Source: Bacteroidia bacterium
GTDB lineage: Bacteria; Bacteroidota; Bacteroidia; SpSt-205
Assembly: GCA_025062295.1 (NCBI GenBank)
Contig: JANXAJ010000008.1
Span: 1 to 60,894 of the forward strand
Direction of reading: 5' to 3'
DNA length: 60,894 nucleotides
Positions 49,238-58,948 of the stretch are shown piece by piece; position 1 is the stretch's first letter, and every line of letters begins with the position of its first letter. The notes under the pieces were generated by a model. The model saw only the letters and a program-made list of their open reading frames with translations, was not told where the DNA came from and did no database searches. Position numbers and translations under genes: made by a program.

Positions 49238-52069
49238 CTAATACACTCTGTATCGTAAAGTGATGTAGCCTCTATACGCCCAGCGCTCCCAGAGGGGCGT
49301 AGCATCCCGACCTGAGCGATAAATATCTTGATTGCCCACGCGCTGGGTACGACGATAGGGCATATTGATAAAATCTCCAATAGCCAGTCTAAGCTCCCAG
49401 CGAGCGCCTATGCGATACGAGACTTGCGCCTCTCCCAGTAGACGCTTCTCTTCTACAAGATGCGGGTAGATGTAGGGATCAAATCCCATCGCCCAAATCT
49501 GATCATGCGTATAGTTAGCAAAAATCGCCGCCTCCCATTGGGGTCTCTGATAGATGAGCCCAAGGTTTCCTACGACAGGTGCATGCCCCTGCAGACGCCC
49601 CTCCAAGCGTCCGAGCTTCTGCCACACAGACTGTTCCAAAGCACTTTCACTCATTGTAAGGGTGAGATAGCTCCACAAGCGGGCTTTCCCACCTTCCCAT
49701 AAAGTGCGCCGAGCCTCTACCTCTAAGCCCATGATTTCTCCCCAGCGCCGCTGCCGATTAGAGTAAGTGAAGACGGCAGTATAGCTGGCAGGCACGAGAT
49801 AGATTTCAGGCAAATTCGCCAAACGCTTGTAGAAAAGCCCCAAGGCAATTAAGTTATCTTTATCTCTGAGCCATTCATACCGAAGCTCAGCGTTGAAGCT
49901 ACGCCCTGTACGAAGGCTCGTATCCCCCCTCCAGTAATAAGCCAGGAGAAAGTCAAAATATCGCAAGGGTATGTGTGAGGGAAAAGGCGGTCGAATAAGG
50001 GTAATATTCCCACCGAGGCGAAGGGTATGCTGCTCAGCAAAGCGATACTTCACAAGAACAGCTGGGAGGAGGTGCTGATCCTGAAAACCCCTTAGAAAGG
50101 CTTCCTGTTCCGTAGCTATAGGAATATGCCACAAGCGTCGCTGCCAAAGCTCGTACCGCAGCCCCAAAAGCGCTTCCCACTGCTCATTCCATGATCCCCG
50201 CAGCCAAGTATAGGCCGCTGCCAGCGTGGTGCGGCCCCGATGCCGATGAAAATCTTCCGTCCGATCTATGAGATACCAGCCCCCTGGACGGATGTGTGCT
50301 GGTGCATAGACCTCTCGGATGAAATTCAGGCTATACACGGTAGGGTCTAAGACATTCGGCGCGCCGCCCGCCGTATCCGGCATAAATCCCAACTGTCGCC
50401 CCCGCAATCCCTGCATCTCCTGCGAGTACCATCCCCCCAATCGCCACTGTAGCCAGCCTCCCCCTCCCTCCCACCGCTTCTCTACCCATGGATGGACATA
50501 TCCCTGCTGAGCTCTCACTTGAGAGGACCACACTTGCGCATAAATCTCGTAGTCTTCATACAGCTCCAATTCATAAGAGAAGTCTGCTTGCCCTGGATAT
50601 TGCAAATAATTCATTGCTCCTGCCTGAGGTATCTCCTGCGTCTGGAAAAGTCCGCCAAGCTGAAGCGCACTTTGCCAACCCCTAAAGCCTGAAAAGCGCC
50701 AGGTGGGACGCACAAGCAGAAGGGATTGCCGCTGGAGGAGAAAAGTGGGATAATAGCTTAGGGAAGGCTCTAAGGCAATTCTCGGATTGATATAACCTGC
50801 CTCTTCCAAACTAATCCTCTGAAGTCCTGTGGTAATGCCTATCCCTTCCACTGAAAGAGTATGGGCTGCGCTTGGTTGATAGCTAAAGCTCCAAGATAAA
50901 CCGCCACTCCGAATATTCCAAGTAATAGGATTTGGGGACTCATCCCGATAGGTAGGGATGAAAATCCACTGCTCTCCCTGTTCCTCAAAGTACCCGTCCC
51001 CAAAGAGGATACTTGAGTGTAGGAATCGCTGGATGAAGGCACTGCGAATAGCTAACCGCCATCTTTCTCTACTCTTATCATAGGCGACCGATAGAAAACC
51101 TCCGGGCAGCGACCATCTCATCGTATCTGGCACCGTATACCGCTTCACCTGACGCCCATAGGCAAAGTTTTCAGGCAGTGGTTGACCGCCATTTTCTGAG
51201 GCTTGAACTTGAGCCGGAGAGGGGAAATCCTTCGGCACTGGAGCTTGAATCGGAGAGCGGAAGCGGGGGAATGCTCGACCCACTGCCTGAAAATCAACTT
51301 CTGTCGTATAGGCGATTTGTAGTCCCTCCCCACCACCACTGGGCAGCTGAAAATCTATTAGTCCTCCACCAAAATGCCCCAAAAGCTCCGGCGTCCAAAA
51401 TTTCCGCACTTCCACTTTTCCTAAAAGGTTAGAAAGAAGCTGGTCCGCTTCTGCAAATGATCCATCATAACTCACCCAACTTGGATAAGCTCCCCCAAAT
51501 GCAAAAGCATTATATCTCTCACTCAAACCTCGAATGGAGACAAAGCGCCCAGAGAGCAAGGAAACCCCTGGCAAGCGCCGAAGCACGTTCGGGGCGTAAA
51601 AGTCCGTACTGCGCTTAGCTATCTGCTCCTGCGAGTAAAGCTCCGCTATCTCCAAGCTTCGCATTCGCTCCACAAATACACCTGCTTCTGTCTCCTTCTC
51701 TACATCTGCTATGATCTGAACAGGCTCTGTCTCTACCTCCAATGGAAAGAGCCGAAAAACAAGTCCTGCTTGTGGACGATTTACAAAAACTTTCAGCAGT
51801 CGATACTCCGCTAAGAAAATCGTGAGGGTCTCTGGCTCAGAGAAAGGCAGACTAAAACTTCCCTTCTCTGAAGTGTAGATGCCCTTATTTCGCGTACGCA
51901 CTAAAACCCCTGGCAGTGGCTCGCCGGTTTTGCCATCTATCACCTTGCCTTCTACCTGATTAGCGAAAGCCGGGAGAGTAGGCCTTTTTATGCGAGCAGT
52001 CCTCCGAAGCAGAAGGTCCTGAGCCCAAGCCATCCCCGTCATCACCGCCAAGAATACGATGATGCGCAT
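49238..52069 (-). CDS. TonB-dependent outer-membrane receptor
   Basis: About 943 residues: signal peptide (MRIIVFLAVMTGMAWAQ), carboxypeptidase-regulatory-like domain (VEGKVIDGKTGEPLPGVLVR, about 30-110), TonB plug (DFYAPNVLRRLPGVSLLSGR, FVSIRGLSERYNAF, FGGGLIDFQLPSGGG) and a long beta-barrel ending in GYITLRYRVY with a terminal aromatic residue. Ligand unknown; no SusD-like partner is adjacent. I use the ATG at 52069 rather than 52162: it gives a clean signal peptide and has TATCTTTA 4 nt upstream. Confidence 0.88.
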   Translation of the reverse strand: MRIIVFLAVMTGMAWAQDLLLRRTARIKRPTLPAFANQVEGKVIDGKTGEPLPGVLVRTRNKGIYTSEKGSFSLPFSEPETLTIFLAEYRLLKVFVNRPQAGLVFRLFPLEVETEPVQIIADVEKETEAGVFVERMRSLEIAELYSQEQIAKRSTDFYAPNVLRRLPGVSLLSGRFVSIRGLSERYNAFAFGGAYPSWVSYDGSFAEADQLLSNLLGKVEVRKFWTPELLGHFGGGLIDFQLPSGGGEGLQIAYTTEVDFQAVGRAFPRFRSPIQAPVPKDFPSPAQVQASENGGQPLPENFAYGRQVKRYTVPDTMRWSLPGGFLSVAYDKSRERWRLAIRSAFIQRFLHSSILFGDGYFEEQGEQWIFIPTYRDESPNPITWNIRSGGLSWSFSYQPSAAHTLSVEGIGITTGLQRISLEEAGYINPRIALEPSLSYYPTFLLQRQSLLLVRPTWRFSGFRGWQSALQLGGLFQTQEIPQAGAMNYLQYPGQADFSYELELYEDYEIYAQVWSSQVRAQQGYVHPWVEKRWEGGGGWLQWRLGGWYSQEMQGLRGRQLGFMPDTAGGAPNVLDPTVYSLNFIREVYAPAHIRPGGWYLIDRTEDFHRHRGRTTLAAAYTWLRGSWNEQWEALLGLRYELWQRRLWHIPIATEQEAFLRGFQDQHLLPAVLVKYRFAEQHTLRLGGNITLIRPPFPSHIPLRYFDFLLAYYWRGDTSLRTGRSFNAELRYEWLRDKDNLIALGLFYKRLANLPEIYLVPASYTAVFTYSNRQRRWGEIMGLEVEARRTLWEGGKARLWSYLTLTMSESALEQSVWQKLGRLEGRLQGHAPVVGNLGLIYQRPQWEAAIFANYTHDQIWAMGFDPYIYPHLVEEKRLLGEAQVSYRIGARWELRLAIGDFINMPYRRTQRVGNQDIYRSGRDATPLWERWAYRGYITLRYRVY

Positions 52070-52073
52070 GAAA

Positions 52074-52081
52074 TAAAGATA
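52074..52081 (-). promoter_or_regulatory. -7 element TATCTTTA before the TonB receptor gene
   Basis: One mismatch to TAnnTTTG (final A), 4 nt before the ATG at 52069 on the minus strand. Confidence 0.55.
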
Positions 52082-52316
52082 GCAGGTCATCACTGAGGGG
52101 AATGGAATACCACTCCCCTGGGGCTGATTCATTACAGTAGCTCTCATAGGCTTGCATGACACTTCTCACAGGCTCAAAAGCGATAAGAACAAAATACCCT
52201 TAGATTTAGTTCAGAGTTTCATAAAGGGAACTAAAGTACACCGATCCAAATGAGAAAAAAACTGACATGCGCTTCTTTTCTTATACTTTTCTTCTCTCAC
52301 AAGTAAGGAAGGAGAT

Positions 52317-52324
52317 TATGTTTA
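52317..52324 (+). promoter_or_regulatory. Candidate -7 element TATGTTTA before the epimerase gene
   Basis: One mismatch to TAnnTTTG, 7 nt before the GTG at 52332. The divergent gap 52082-52316 shows nothing else I can name. Confidence 0.4.
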
Positions 52325-52331
52325 GGCAAGT

Positions 52332-53228
52332 GTGCGCCGAGTGATTCTGACAGGTGGAACGGGTCTAATTGGCAGTGCTCTCTTTCCCGCTCTTCGGGCA
52401 GCGGGCTACACTCCCCTTGTGCTGAGTCGGCGGCCAGGAAAGGAGCCCGACAGACTGAAATGGGATGGACAGCATATACCTTCTACCTTGTCAGGAGAAG
52501 GAGTAGTAGCAGCTATCAATTTAGTGGGAGCCAGTATCGCTGACCGTCGATGGACAGAGAGCTACAAACGCGAACTGTGGGAGAGCCGAGTCATACCTAC
52601 TCAAAACTTGAGTGCGTGGCTCAGCCGTTACGCCCCCACTGCTCGTCTGATTTCAGCCTCAGCAATCGGGTATTATGGTGCGACTCTTTCGTCAGATATT
52701 CTGACAGAGGAGAGCCCACCAGGCACAGACTTTTTAGCGGGACTGGCTCAAGCATGGGAAGAAGCGGCTCAAGAAGCTCCCACTCCTCCTACCATCTTCC
52801 GAATAGGGATTGTGCTCTCTCCCGCTGGAGGAGCATGGAAACAGCTGAGACGGGCTTTTATTGATGGGGTAGGAGCTTACTTTTCTCCAGGGCAGCAGGG
52901 CTTCTCATGGATACACATTACGGATGTAGTTCGGGCATTTTTATGGGCTCTTGAGGACGAGAGTCGGCGAGGAGTATATAATCTTACAGCGCCTTATCCT
53001 CTCAGCGCAAGGGAATTTGCTCAAGCAGTCCTTCAACGGAGAGGAGGAGGTCTTCTCTTGCCCATTCCCTCAGGGCTAATCCGTTTTTTCATGGGTGAAA
53101 TGGCTGAAGCTCTGGTGAGAGGAGCATTCGTTCGGCCTCAGAGGCTTCTCAAGGAAGGATTTACCTTCCAGTATCCCACGATTGAAGAGGCTTTGACGCA
53201 ACTTTTACCTTCGTCCCATGATTCGTGA
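52332..53228 (+). CDS. TIGR01777-family SDR epimerase-like protein
   Basis: 298 residues. Rossmann start RVILTGGTGLIGSALFPALRAAG, then AINLVGASIADRRWTESYKRELWESR, SASAIGYYG, FRIGIVLSPAGGAW, FSWIHITDVVRAF and GVYNLTAPYPLSAREF, the signature of the SDR39U1/YfcH (TIGR01777) family of NAD(P)-dependent epimerase-like proteins. Substrate unknown. GTG start; the 3' end overlaps mfd by 11 nt. Confidence 0.88.
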   Translation: MRRVILTGGTGLIGSALFPALRAAGYTPLVLSRRPGKEPDRLKWDGQHIPSTLSGEGVVAAINLVGASIADRRWTESYKRELWESRVIPTQNLSAWLSRYAPTARLISASAIGYYGATLSSDILTEESPPGTDFLAGLAQAWEEAAQEAPTPPTIFRIGIVLSPAGGAWKQLRRAFIDGVGAYFSPGQQGFSWIHITDVVRAFLWALEDESRRGVYNLTAPYPLSAREFAQAVLQRRGGGLLLPIPSGLIRFFMGEMAEALVRGAFVRPQRLLKEGFTFQYPTIEEALTQLLPSSHDS

Positions 53229-56200
53229 GGTATCCCTTTCATCCCTTGAGGATAAAGGTCGTCCGCTTCATATTCAAGGGCTGCGCGGCAGTGCGTATGC
53301 GCTTTGGGCGGCTCATCTTTTTTTAGAGCGAGGGGTACCGCTCTTGATGGTGCTACCCTCTGTAGAAAGCGGACGGGTGGCTCTCGCTGACCTCCAAGTC
53401 TTCCTTGGAGAGAGCACCAATCTTGTCCTTCTTCCACCCTTAGAAGAGGCTCCAGCAGCTGTGATGAGGGCTACCCTTCTGGAGCGAGGTTACTATCTTA
53501 CTTTACTCCTCTCAGGAAGGGCTCTCTGCCTCATAGTTCCGGCTCCTTTTTTAGCTGAAGCCCTTCCAGCCCCTCAGCGTTGGAAAGACCACATTTTCCA
53601 ACTGGTTCCTCAAAGCACCATAGATCGCGAATTTCTTGTAGAGCTTTTGCGCACCTATGAGTTTTCAGAAACAGAGACGGTGAGCATGCCTGGCGAATTT
53701 GCTTGGCGCGGCTCGGTAGTAGATGTATTTAGCTATGCCCATCCTTTCCCTTTGCGATTGAGGTTTGAGGGGGACAAGCTCACCCGACTTCATCGCTTCA
53801 ACCCAGAGACCCAACTCTCTGAAGAAGAGCTCAGCGAGGCTTTTCTGCTACCACCGACCTCAGCAATCGAAGAGTTTCCTTCAGCTACCCTTCTTGATTT
53901 TCTTCCACCCTCTACCGAAATCATCATAAAAGAGGGACAGGCCTGCTTAGCTCAGCTTCGCCGACTCCGAGCCGAGACGGGAGAAACAGTCTTCCTCAAA
54001 TTAGCCGAACAAGCTATAGAGGTCGGACATGAGGCCGCTATCCCCCCAGCAGAGGTCCTTTCATATCCCACTCATCCACAACCCAGCTTCCCTCATAACC
54101 TTCATCTCTTTTATGAGCACCTACGAAGCCTTCCTGTCAATACCCTTTATCTCTACTCAGAAAATGAAAGACAGCAACTACGCCTTCAGAAGCTTCTCTC
54201 TCAAGTGGAAGTGCCTTACAGAGTTGTACACCACGTGGGGAGCTTGTCAGAGGGCTTCTATGATCCTCAAGAAAAGATTGCCTGTTATACGGATCATCAA
54301 ATATTTCGGCGATTTTATGCCCCCCCTGTTCATCGGACTTTCCGTCGGAGCGAGGCTTTAGCCCTGCGAGAGCTATACGAGCTTCAGCCAGGGGACCTTG
54401 TGGTACATAAGCGGCATGGGATTGCCCGCTTTGGGGGGCTGGTTCAAATCCCGAAAAGTGAGCCACCGCAAGAAGGGTTACGACTTCTCTTTGCGGACGA
54501 TGCTGTGCTATATGTTCCTATTTCACAAATCAGTGATGTAGGGCGATATCGGGGGATAGGTGAGGCTGAGCCTAAGCTAAGCCGCTTGGGAAGTCCTGAC
54601 TGGCAGCGAACGCTTCAACGGGTCCGCCGCCGCCTCCAAGAAATGGCTATTGACCTTGTGCGTCTGTATGCCAAGCGCTCCATGCAAAAAGGACATGCAT
54701 TCAGTCAGGACACCCTCCTCCAAGTAGAGATGGAGTCTCGCTTTCCCTACGAGGAAACTCCAGATCAACTCCAAGCCCTGATGGAAATCAAGAAGGACAT
54801 GGAAAGTTCTCAGCCAATGGATCGCCTTTTGTGTGGAGATGTAGGGTTTGGCAAGACGGAGGTGGCCCTGCGCGCGGCTTTCAAAGCGGTACAAGATGGC
54901 AAGCAGGTCGCCTTCTTAGCTCCGACCACAGTCCTTGTAATGCAACACCTGCGTACATTTGAAGCCCGATTAGAGGGCTTCCCCGTTCGGCTGGCCGCCT
55001 TAAGCCGACTCCAATCGCCAAAAGAACAAAAAGCTATTCTCCAACGCTTAGCGGCAGGTGAAATAGACCTCATCATTGGCACTCACAGGCTCCTTTCAGA
55101 TGATGTGCATTTTCACGATTTAGGTCTGCTCATTATAGATGAAGAGCATAAGTTCGGCGTCATGGCAAAAGAAAAACTCAGATCTAAGCATCCCACTGTA
55201 GATACTCTTTCTATGAGTGCCACACCTATTCCTCGTACTCTTCAATTAGCCCTCCATGGGATTCGGGCCATTTCACTGATGGTTACTCCCCCCAAGAATC
55301 GCCTGCCTGTAGAGACAAAAGTTCGCCCATTTTCATGGGATTTGGTAAAAGAGGTATTAGAAAAAGAATTGGCGCGTGGGGGTCAAGCCTTTTTCGTACA
55401 TAATATTATCCGAGACCTGCCCAAGCTTACTCAAAAGCTTCGGTCTCTCCTTCCCCAGGCAGAGATCGCGTTTGTCCATGCTCAAATGCCGACTAAACAA
55501 GTGGAAGATATTCTACTTGCCTTTGTCTATCAGCAGATTGACGTGCTTGTTACAACGAACTTAGTAGAGTCTGGATTGGATATCCCAAATGTCAATACCA
55601 TCATTGTAAATCAAGCGCACCGATTTGGTCTGAGTGATTTGCATCAGCTACGGGGTCGGGTGGGTCGGAGTGGGCGTCAGGCGTATTGCTACTTCCTCAT
55701 TCCCAGCTTAGATGCACTGACTCCGGAAGCTCTGCGTCGGCTAGAGGCTCTGGAAGAGTTTAGTGACTTGGGTAGCGGCTTTCAGATTGCCATGCGTGAC
55801 TTAGAGCTAAGGGGGGCTGGGAACCTATTCGGACGGGAACAAAGCGGCTTTATTGCTGAGATTGGATATGATTTGTACAGGCAGTACTTAGAAGAAGCTA
55901 TCAATCGCATCAGAGAAGAAGAAGGATTTGAACCTTTGCCACTTCCCCCTTCTGAGCCCCAATGCACTGTGGAATGTGACTGGGAGGTCCGACTGCCAGA
56001 GGAGTGGATTCCCTATCCAGCGACCCGATTGGAAATCTATCGCAAACTCGGAGCGACTTCTTGTGAGGCTGAACTCCAGGCAGTCTTGAGAGAACTATTA
56101 GACCGCTTTGGTCCCCTTCCTCCGTCAGTCTTGACTTTAGCAGATGTGATGCGACTGCGATGGGTAGGAGATAAATTAGGATTGCCCTATATCTTTGTAC

Positions 56201-56415
56201 GGCGCCAGAAGGCTCGTCTCCCCCTCCCCCTCTCCACTCCCTTGGACGCAGTCATAGCTTATTTGGACAATCTCCAGCCACGACCGAAATTTCAATTCGT
56301 CCCTTCAGAACAGGGACTTAACCTTGAGATAGAAGGTATCTCCTCTTCCAAATCCCTCTTGAGCATTCTAGAGGGACTCCAAGGAGTTCTCAACAACCTA
56401 CAAGCCGTAGTATGA
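53218..56415 (+). CDS. mfd: Transcription-repair coupling factor Mfd
   Basis: 1065 residues. Displaces stalled RNA polymerase and recruits UvrA. Order: UvrB-like N-terminal modules (GEFAWRGSVVDVFSYAHPFPLR), RNA polymerase interaction domain (LQPGDLVVHKRHGIARFGGL), and the RecG-like translocase with Walker A CGDVGFGKTEVA (about 540-550), DEEHKFGV (about 640), SATPIPRTLQL, VATTNLVESGLDIP-like VTTNLVESGLDIPNVN and QLRGRVGRSGRQ, then the C-terminal TRCF domain. Slightly shorter than E. coli Mfd (1148). Overlaps holA by 4 nt. Confidence 0.95.
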   Translation: MIREVSLSSLEDKGRPLHIQGLRGSAYALWAAHLFLERGVPLLMVLPSVESGRVALADLQVFLGESTNLVLLPPLEEAPAAVMRATLLERGYYLTLLLSGRALCLIVPAPFLAEALPAPQRWKDHIFQLVPQSTIDREFLVELLRTYEFSETETVSMPGEFAWRGSVVDVFSYAHPFPLRLRFEGDKLTRLHRFNPETQLSEEELSEAFLLPPTSAIEEFPSATLLDFLPPSTEIIIKEGQACLAQLRRLRAETGETVFLKLAEQAIEVGHEAAIPPAEVLSYPTHPQPSFPHNLHLFYEHLRSLPVNTLYLYSENERQQLRLQKLLSQVEVPYRVVHHVGSLSEGFYDPQEKIACYTDHQIFRRFYAPPVHRTFRRSEALALRELYELQPGDLVVHKRHGIARFGGLVQIPKSEPPQEGLRLLFADDAVLYVPISQISDVGRYRGIGEAEPKLSRLGSPDWQRTLQRVRRRLQEMAIDLVRLYAKRSMQKGHAFSQDTLLQVEMESRFPYEETPDQLQALMEIKKDMESSQPMDRLLCGDVGFGKTEVALRAAFKAVQDGKQVAFLAPTTVLVMQHLRTFEARLEGFPVRLAALSRLQSPKEQKAILQRLAAGEIDLIIGTHRLLSDDVHFHDLGLLIIDEEHKFGVMAKEKLRSKHPTVDTLSMSATPIPRTLQLALHGIRAISLMVTPPKNRLPVETKVRPFSWDLVKEVLEKELARGGQAFFVHNIIRDLPKLTQKLRSLLPQAEIAFVHAQMPTKQVEDILLAFVYQQIDVLVTTNLVESGLDIPNVNTIIVNQAHRFGLSDLHQLRGRVGRSGRQAYCYFLIPSLDALTPEALRRLEALEEFSDLGSGFQIAMRDLELRGAGNLFGREQSGFIAEIGYDLYRQYLEEAINRIREEEGFEPLPLPPSEPQCTVECDWEVRLPEEWIPYPATRLEIYRKLGATSCEAELQAVLRELLDRFGPLPPSVLTLADVMRLRWVGDKLGLPYIFVRRQKARLPLPLSTPLDAVIAYLDNLQPRPKFQFVPSEQGLNLEIEGISSSKSLLSILEGLQGVLNNLQAVV

Positions 56416-57383
56416 TATGGATTCTCTACGGAGAGGAGGAATTTCGCCGCACGCAGCGGCGCCAATCTCTCATAAAGGACCTACTTGGAGAGATGCTGCC
56501 CGATTTGACCCTCACTGTTTTCAAGGGAAAAGCATTCACAGAATCTGCTTTTCAGGAGTTATATGAGCCACCGTTTTTAGCTCCCCATAAAGTCGTTGTC
56601 ATCTCTGACGCGGAAACTCTCAGTAAAAGCCAGCTCAATTTGCTCATCCGATACTGTCAGAATCCTGCCCCTCATACCCGATTGATTTTAGATTTTGCTC
56701 AGCCTGAAAAGCCCCCTCTTCCAAGTGAGGGCGAGATATTTTACGAAGAATTCAGACCTCTGCGTCCTAATGAGGTCGTAGAATGGGTCTTTGAGCAGGC
56801 AAAGAGCCTCCAGCTTCGCTTGATGCCCGAAGCTGCTGCGTCTTTAGTTGAGATTGTGGGAAGGGACCTCAGACTTCTGAGGTCTTATTTAGAGATGCTT
56901 CAAATCTATAGGCACCCTTCACCCGAAGCGCCATTGACAATAGAAGAAATCACGGAAGCATTAGGCATGGACCCCCAGTATCCCCTATACAAGCTCACAG
57001 ATGCATTGGCGGCTGGTAACTTTTCAGAGGCCTTGCGAATTGGTTCGGCTTTTGCGGAAGATGTGCGAAGCTATCCCCTATCTCAAGTTATTGGACACCT
57101 GCGCTTTTTTTACCAGCAGCTCGCCTACCTCCACATAAGCCAAACTCCCCCCGCCCTAAAAGCGATCCAGCAGCGGCTCCAATTACGATTTGCCTTCCAA
57201 GCAAAGACATATGAACAAGCCTTGCGCCACATAGATCTTGAAGCCTGCAGGCGAGCTCTTTCTCTTCTTAGGTTGGCTGATGCTCGTCAGAAAGGGGTGA
57301 TTCCCTCTCGGCAGACAGAACGGCAGCTCCTGATAGGACTCATTCAAAACCTTGTTATCTCAAAAAACCTTGAGCTGAAATGA
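56412..57383 (+). CDS. holA: DNA polymerase III delta subunit
   Basis: 323 residues. Clamp-loader subunit that opens the sliding clamp. WILYGEEEFRR at the N-terminus, ELYEPPFLAPHKVVVISDAE, an ATPase-like fold without catalytic motifs, LVEIVGRDLRLLRSYLEML, and the C-terminal LADARQKGV stretch near the end, all typical of HolA. ATGA overlap with mfd indicates coupling. A 191-nt gap between convergent genes follows with no clear terminator. Confidence 0.85.
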   Translation: MIWILYGEEEFRRTQRRQSLIKDLLGEMLPDLTLTVFKGKAFTESAFQELYEPPFLAPHKVVVISDAETLSKSQLNLLIRYCQNPAPHTRLILDFAQPEKPPLPSEGEIFYEEFRPLRPNEVVEWVFEQAKSLQLRLMPEAAASLVEIVGRDLRLLRSYLEMLQIYRHPSPEAPLTIEEITEALGMDPQYPLYKLTDALAAGNFSEALRIGSAFAEDVRSYPLSQVIGHLRFFYQQLAYLHISQTPPALKAIQQRLQLRFAFQAKTYEQALRHIDLEACRRALSLLRLADARQKGVIPSRQTERQLLIGLIQNLVISKNLELK

Positions 57384-57574
57384 GGGGAAACTTACCACTC
57401 CATAGTTGAATGGAAATTCATTTGTTCTGCATCTTGCATGCTACCCTATCTTCCTTTGAAGAATACCACCCAAGCCTTCACCTAAAGGGTAGACGGATGA
57501 GCTACTGACCACTCCGGAGGCAAAAAGAGAAGGGGATTTCAATAAGCTAAGCTCGCTCTCGGGATGGTTAGCCT

Positions 57575-58123
57575 TCAGTTCCGAGCCGCTCCTGTTATAG
57601 GTCTATCTATACGAGGACGCGAGGGGATTGCAGGACGCTTATCAGCAGGAGCGTAGGAGCATTCACTCTCGCCCTCATAGTAAAAAGTACCCTGCTTCAT
57701 GACCGTTCGTTGCCGAGAGATGAGCTTGCCGCCCTGCATTATCACTGTACCTTCTCGGGTGTCTCCCATCACTCCTGTCTGTGGAGGAATGCGCAGCTCG
57801 GTAGAGGAGATTACATCAGCTACAAGGGAGTCCTCAACAGACGCAGAAGCGCTGCCGCCCGCACCGCTTGAGCTGCCCTGCATGCGACTGAGTAGGATGA
57901 GGCGTTTCGGATTTTGGGGGTCCTTACGGATAGTCAGAGTCCCGCTGGTGCTCCCACTACCTGTATTCTCCATAGGCTCGGAGCTTTTGATAACCCGATT
58001 CTTACAGGGACCTTCCAGTCGCCAGGTGCCGACAAAGGCATCCCGTGCATCTTGGGCCCACAGAGGGATCATACCTACCACTCCGCCCCAAAGGGCAGAG
58101 TGAGCAAGAAAGTGTCGTATCAT
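57575..58123 (-). CDS. Hypothetical exported protein
   Basis: 182 residues: signal peptide (MIRHFLAHSALWGGVVGMIPLWAQ), then a domain starting DAFVGTWRLEGPCKN, a lipocalin-like opening, with a Ser/Gly-rich middle (MQGSSSGAGGSASASVEDS) and predicted beta strands. Two Cys (GPCKN and SECSY) could form a disulfide. No family assigned. Last gene of the minus-strand exported-protein operon, 16 nt after its neighbour. Confidence 0.65.
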   Translation of the reverse strand: MIRHFLAHSALWGGVVGMIPLWAQDARDAFVGTWRLEGPCKNRVIKSSEPMENTGSGSTSGTLTIRKDPQNPKRLILLSRMQGSSSGAGGSASASVEDSLVADVISSTELRIPPQTGVMGDTREGTVIMQGGKLISRQRTVMKQGTFYYEGESECSYAPADKRPAIPSRPRIDRPITGAARN

Positions 58124-58139
58124 AGGCGAAAGGATTTTT

Positions 58140-58922
58140 TCACCATTCTATCAGATAAACCAAGGGAGTAGACTGACCTTTTGCGTCTCTCGGGCAGGCA
58201 TCGCCCCGAATCTCTACGAGACAGGCATTAGAGCGGCCCGGAACGCCGCGTACGCTGATTGTGCCGCAAAAACGCAGGCCCATCTTAGGGTCTTCCTGGA
58301 TAGCGCCTGCTTTTCGCAGCAGCTCTCCTACGCCTGCATCGGCCCGCTTCCCCCTATCGAACCAGCTCTGTCCCAAGTTAGCTACGATGATGGGTTCTCT
58401 GGGATTGGGCACGAGGGCCAGCACCTCTCGGTTGGGCCCGATAAAGTAGGTTACGGTCGTTCCACGCGGATGGTCTATTTGCAGAGAGAAATCCCCCTCA
58501 CTGCGCAGAAGGCTTACCTGACGTACCTTGTCCCCTTCACAGCCGCGGTCATAAGAGAGCCCCTGGGCTAAGACGAGCTGAGTCCCGCCTGCAGCCCCCT
58601 GCTGAAAGGTTTCCCACTTCGTAGCCACATACGGCACGGGAGGCGGTGTCGGATCAGAGACCCGCTGCTCGTTATCGGGGAAGGCGACCTCTTTGCTGGG
58701 CAGGCGAATCGCATGTTCTCGGCGCGGCTGCCCCGCTAAGCAACGTATAGCGTAGGTGCCCGTGGAGCGCTGAGTGGGCGTTACAGGTCTAAGCGAAAGG
58801 CTCTGCCACGACGTGCCTGAGAGCTGCTGAAGCTCCGATGCACTTACCGACCGAATGCGCACTTGTGCTGACAAAAGGGCAGTAATAGCCCCTACATACC
58901 CTACAAATCGAATGAAGCGCAT
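58140..58922 (-). CDS. Hypothetical exported protein
   Basis: 260 residues: signal peptide (MRFIRFVGYVGAITALLSAQ) and a beta-rich mature part with several cysteines (IRCLAG, DRGCEG, RFCGTI, NACLVEI, GDACPR) that could form disulfides in the periplasm or outside the cell. No family recognised. Between the lipoprotein triplet (26 nt upstream) and the previous hypothetical gene. Confidence 0.65.
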   Translation of the reverse strand: MRFIRFVGYVGAITALLSAQVRIRSVSASELQQLSGTSWQSLSLRPVTPTQRSTGTYAIRCLAGQPRREHAIRLPSKEVAFPDNEQRVSDPTPPPVPYVATKWETFQQGAAGGTQLVLAQGLSYDRGCEGDKVRQVSLLRSEGDFSLQIDHPRGTTVTYFIGPNREVLALVPNPREPIIVANLGQSWFDRGKRADAGVGELLRKAGAIQEDPKMGLRFCGTISVRGVPGRSNACLVEIRGDACPRDAKGQSTPLVYLIEW

Positions 58923-58948
58923 AGCCTTTTATCTGATTTTGAGGTTTT

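Noticed and set aside
57440-57492. CTACCCT / AGGGTAG inverted repeat between convergent genes as a bidirectional terminator
   Set aside because: About 40 nt of loop and no T tract; too weak.
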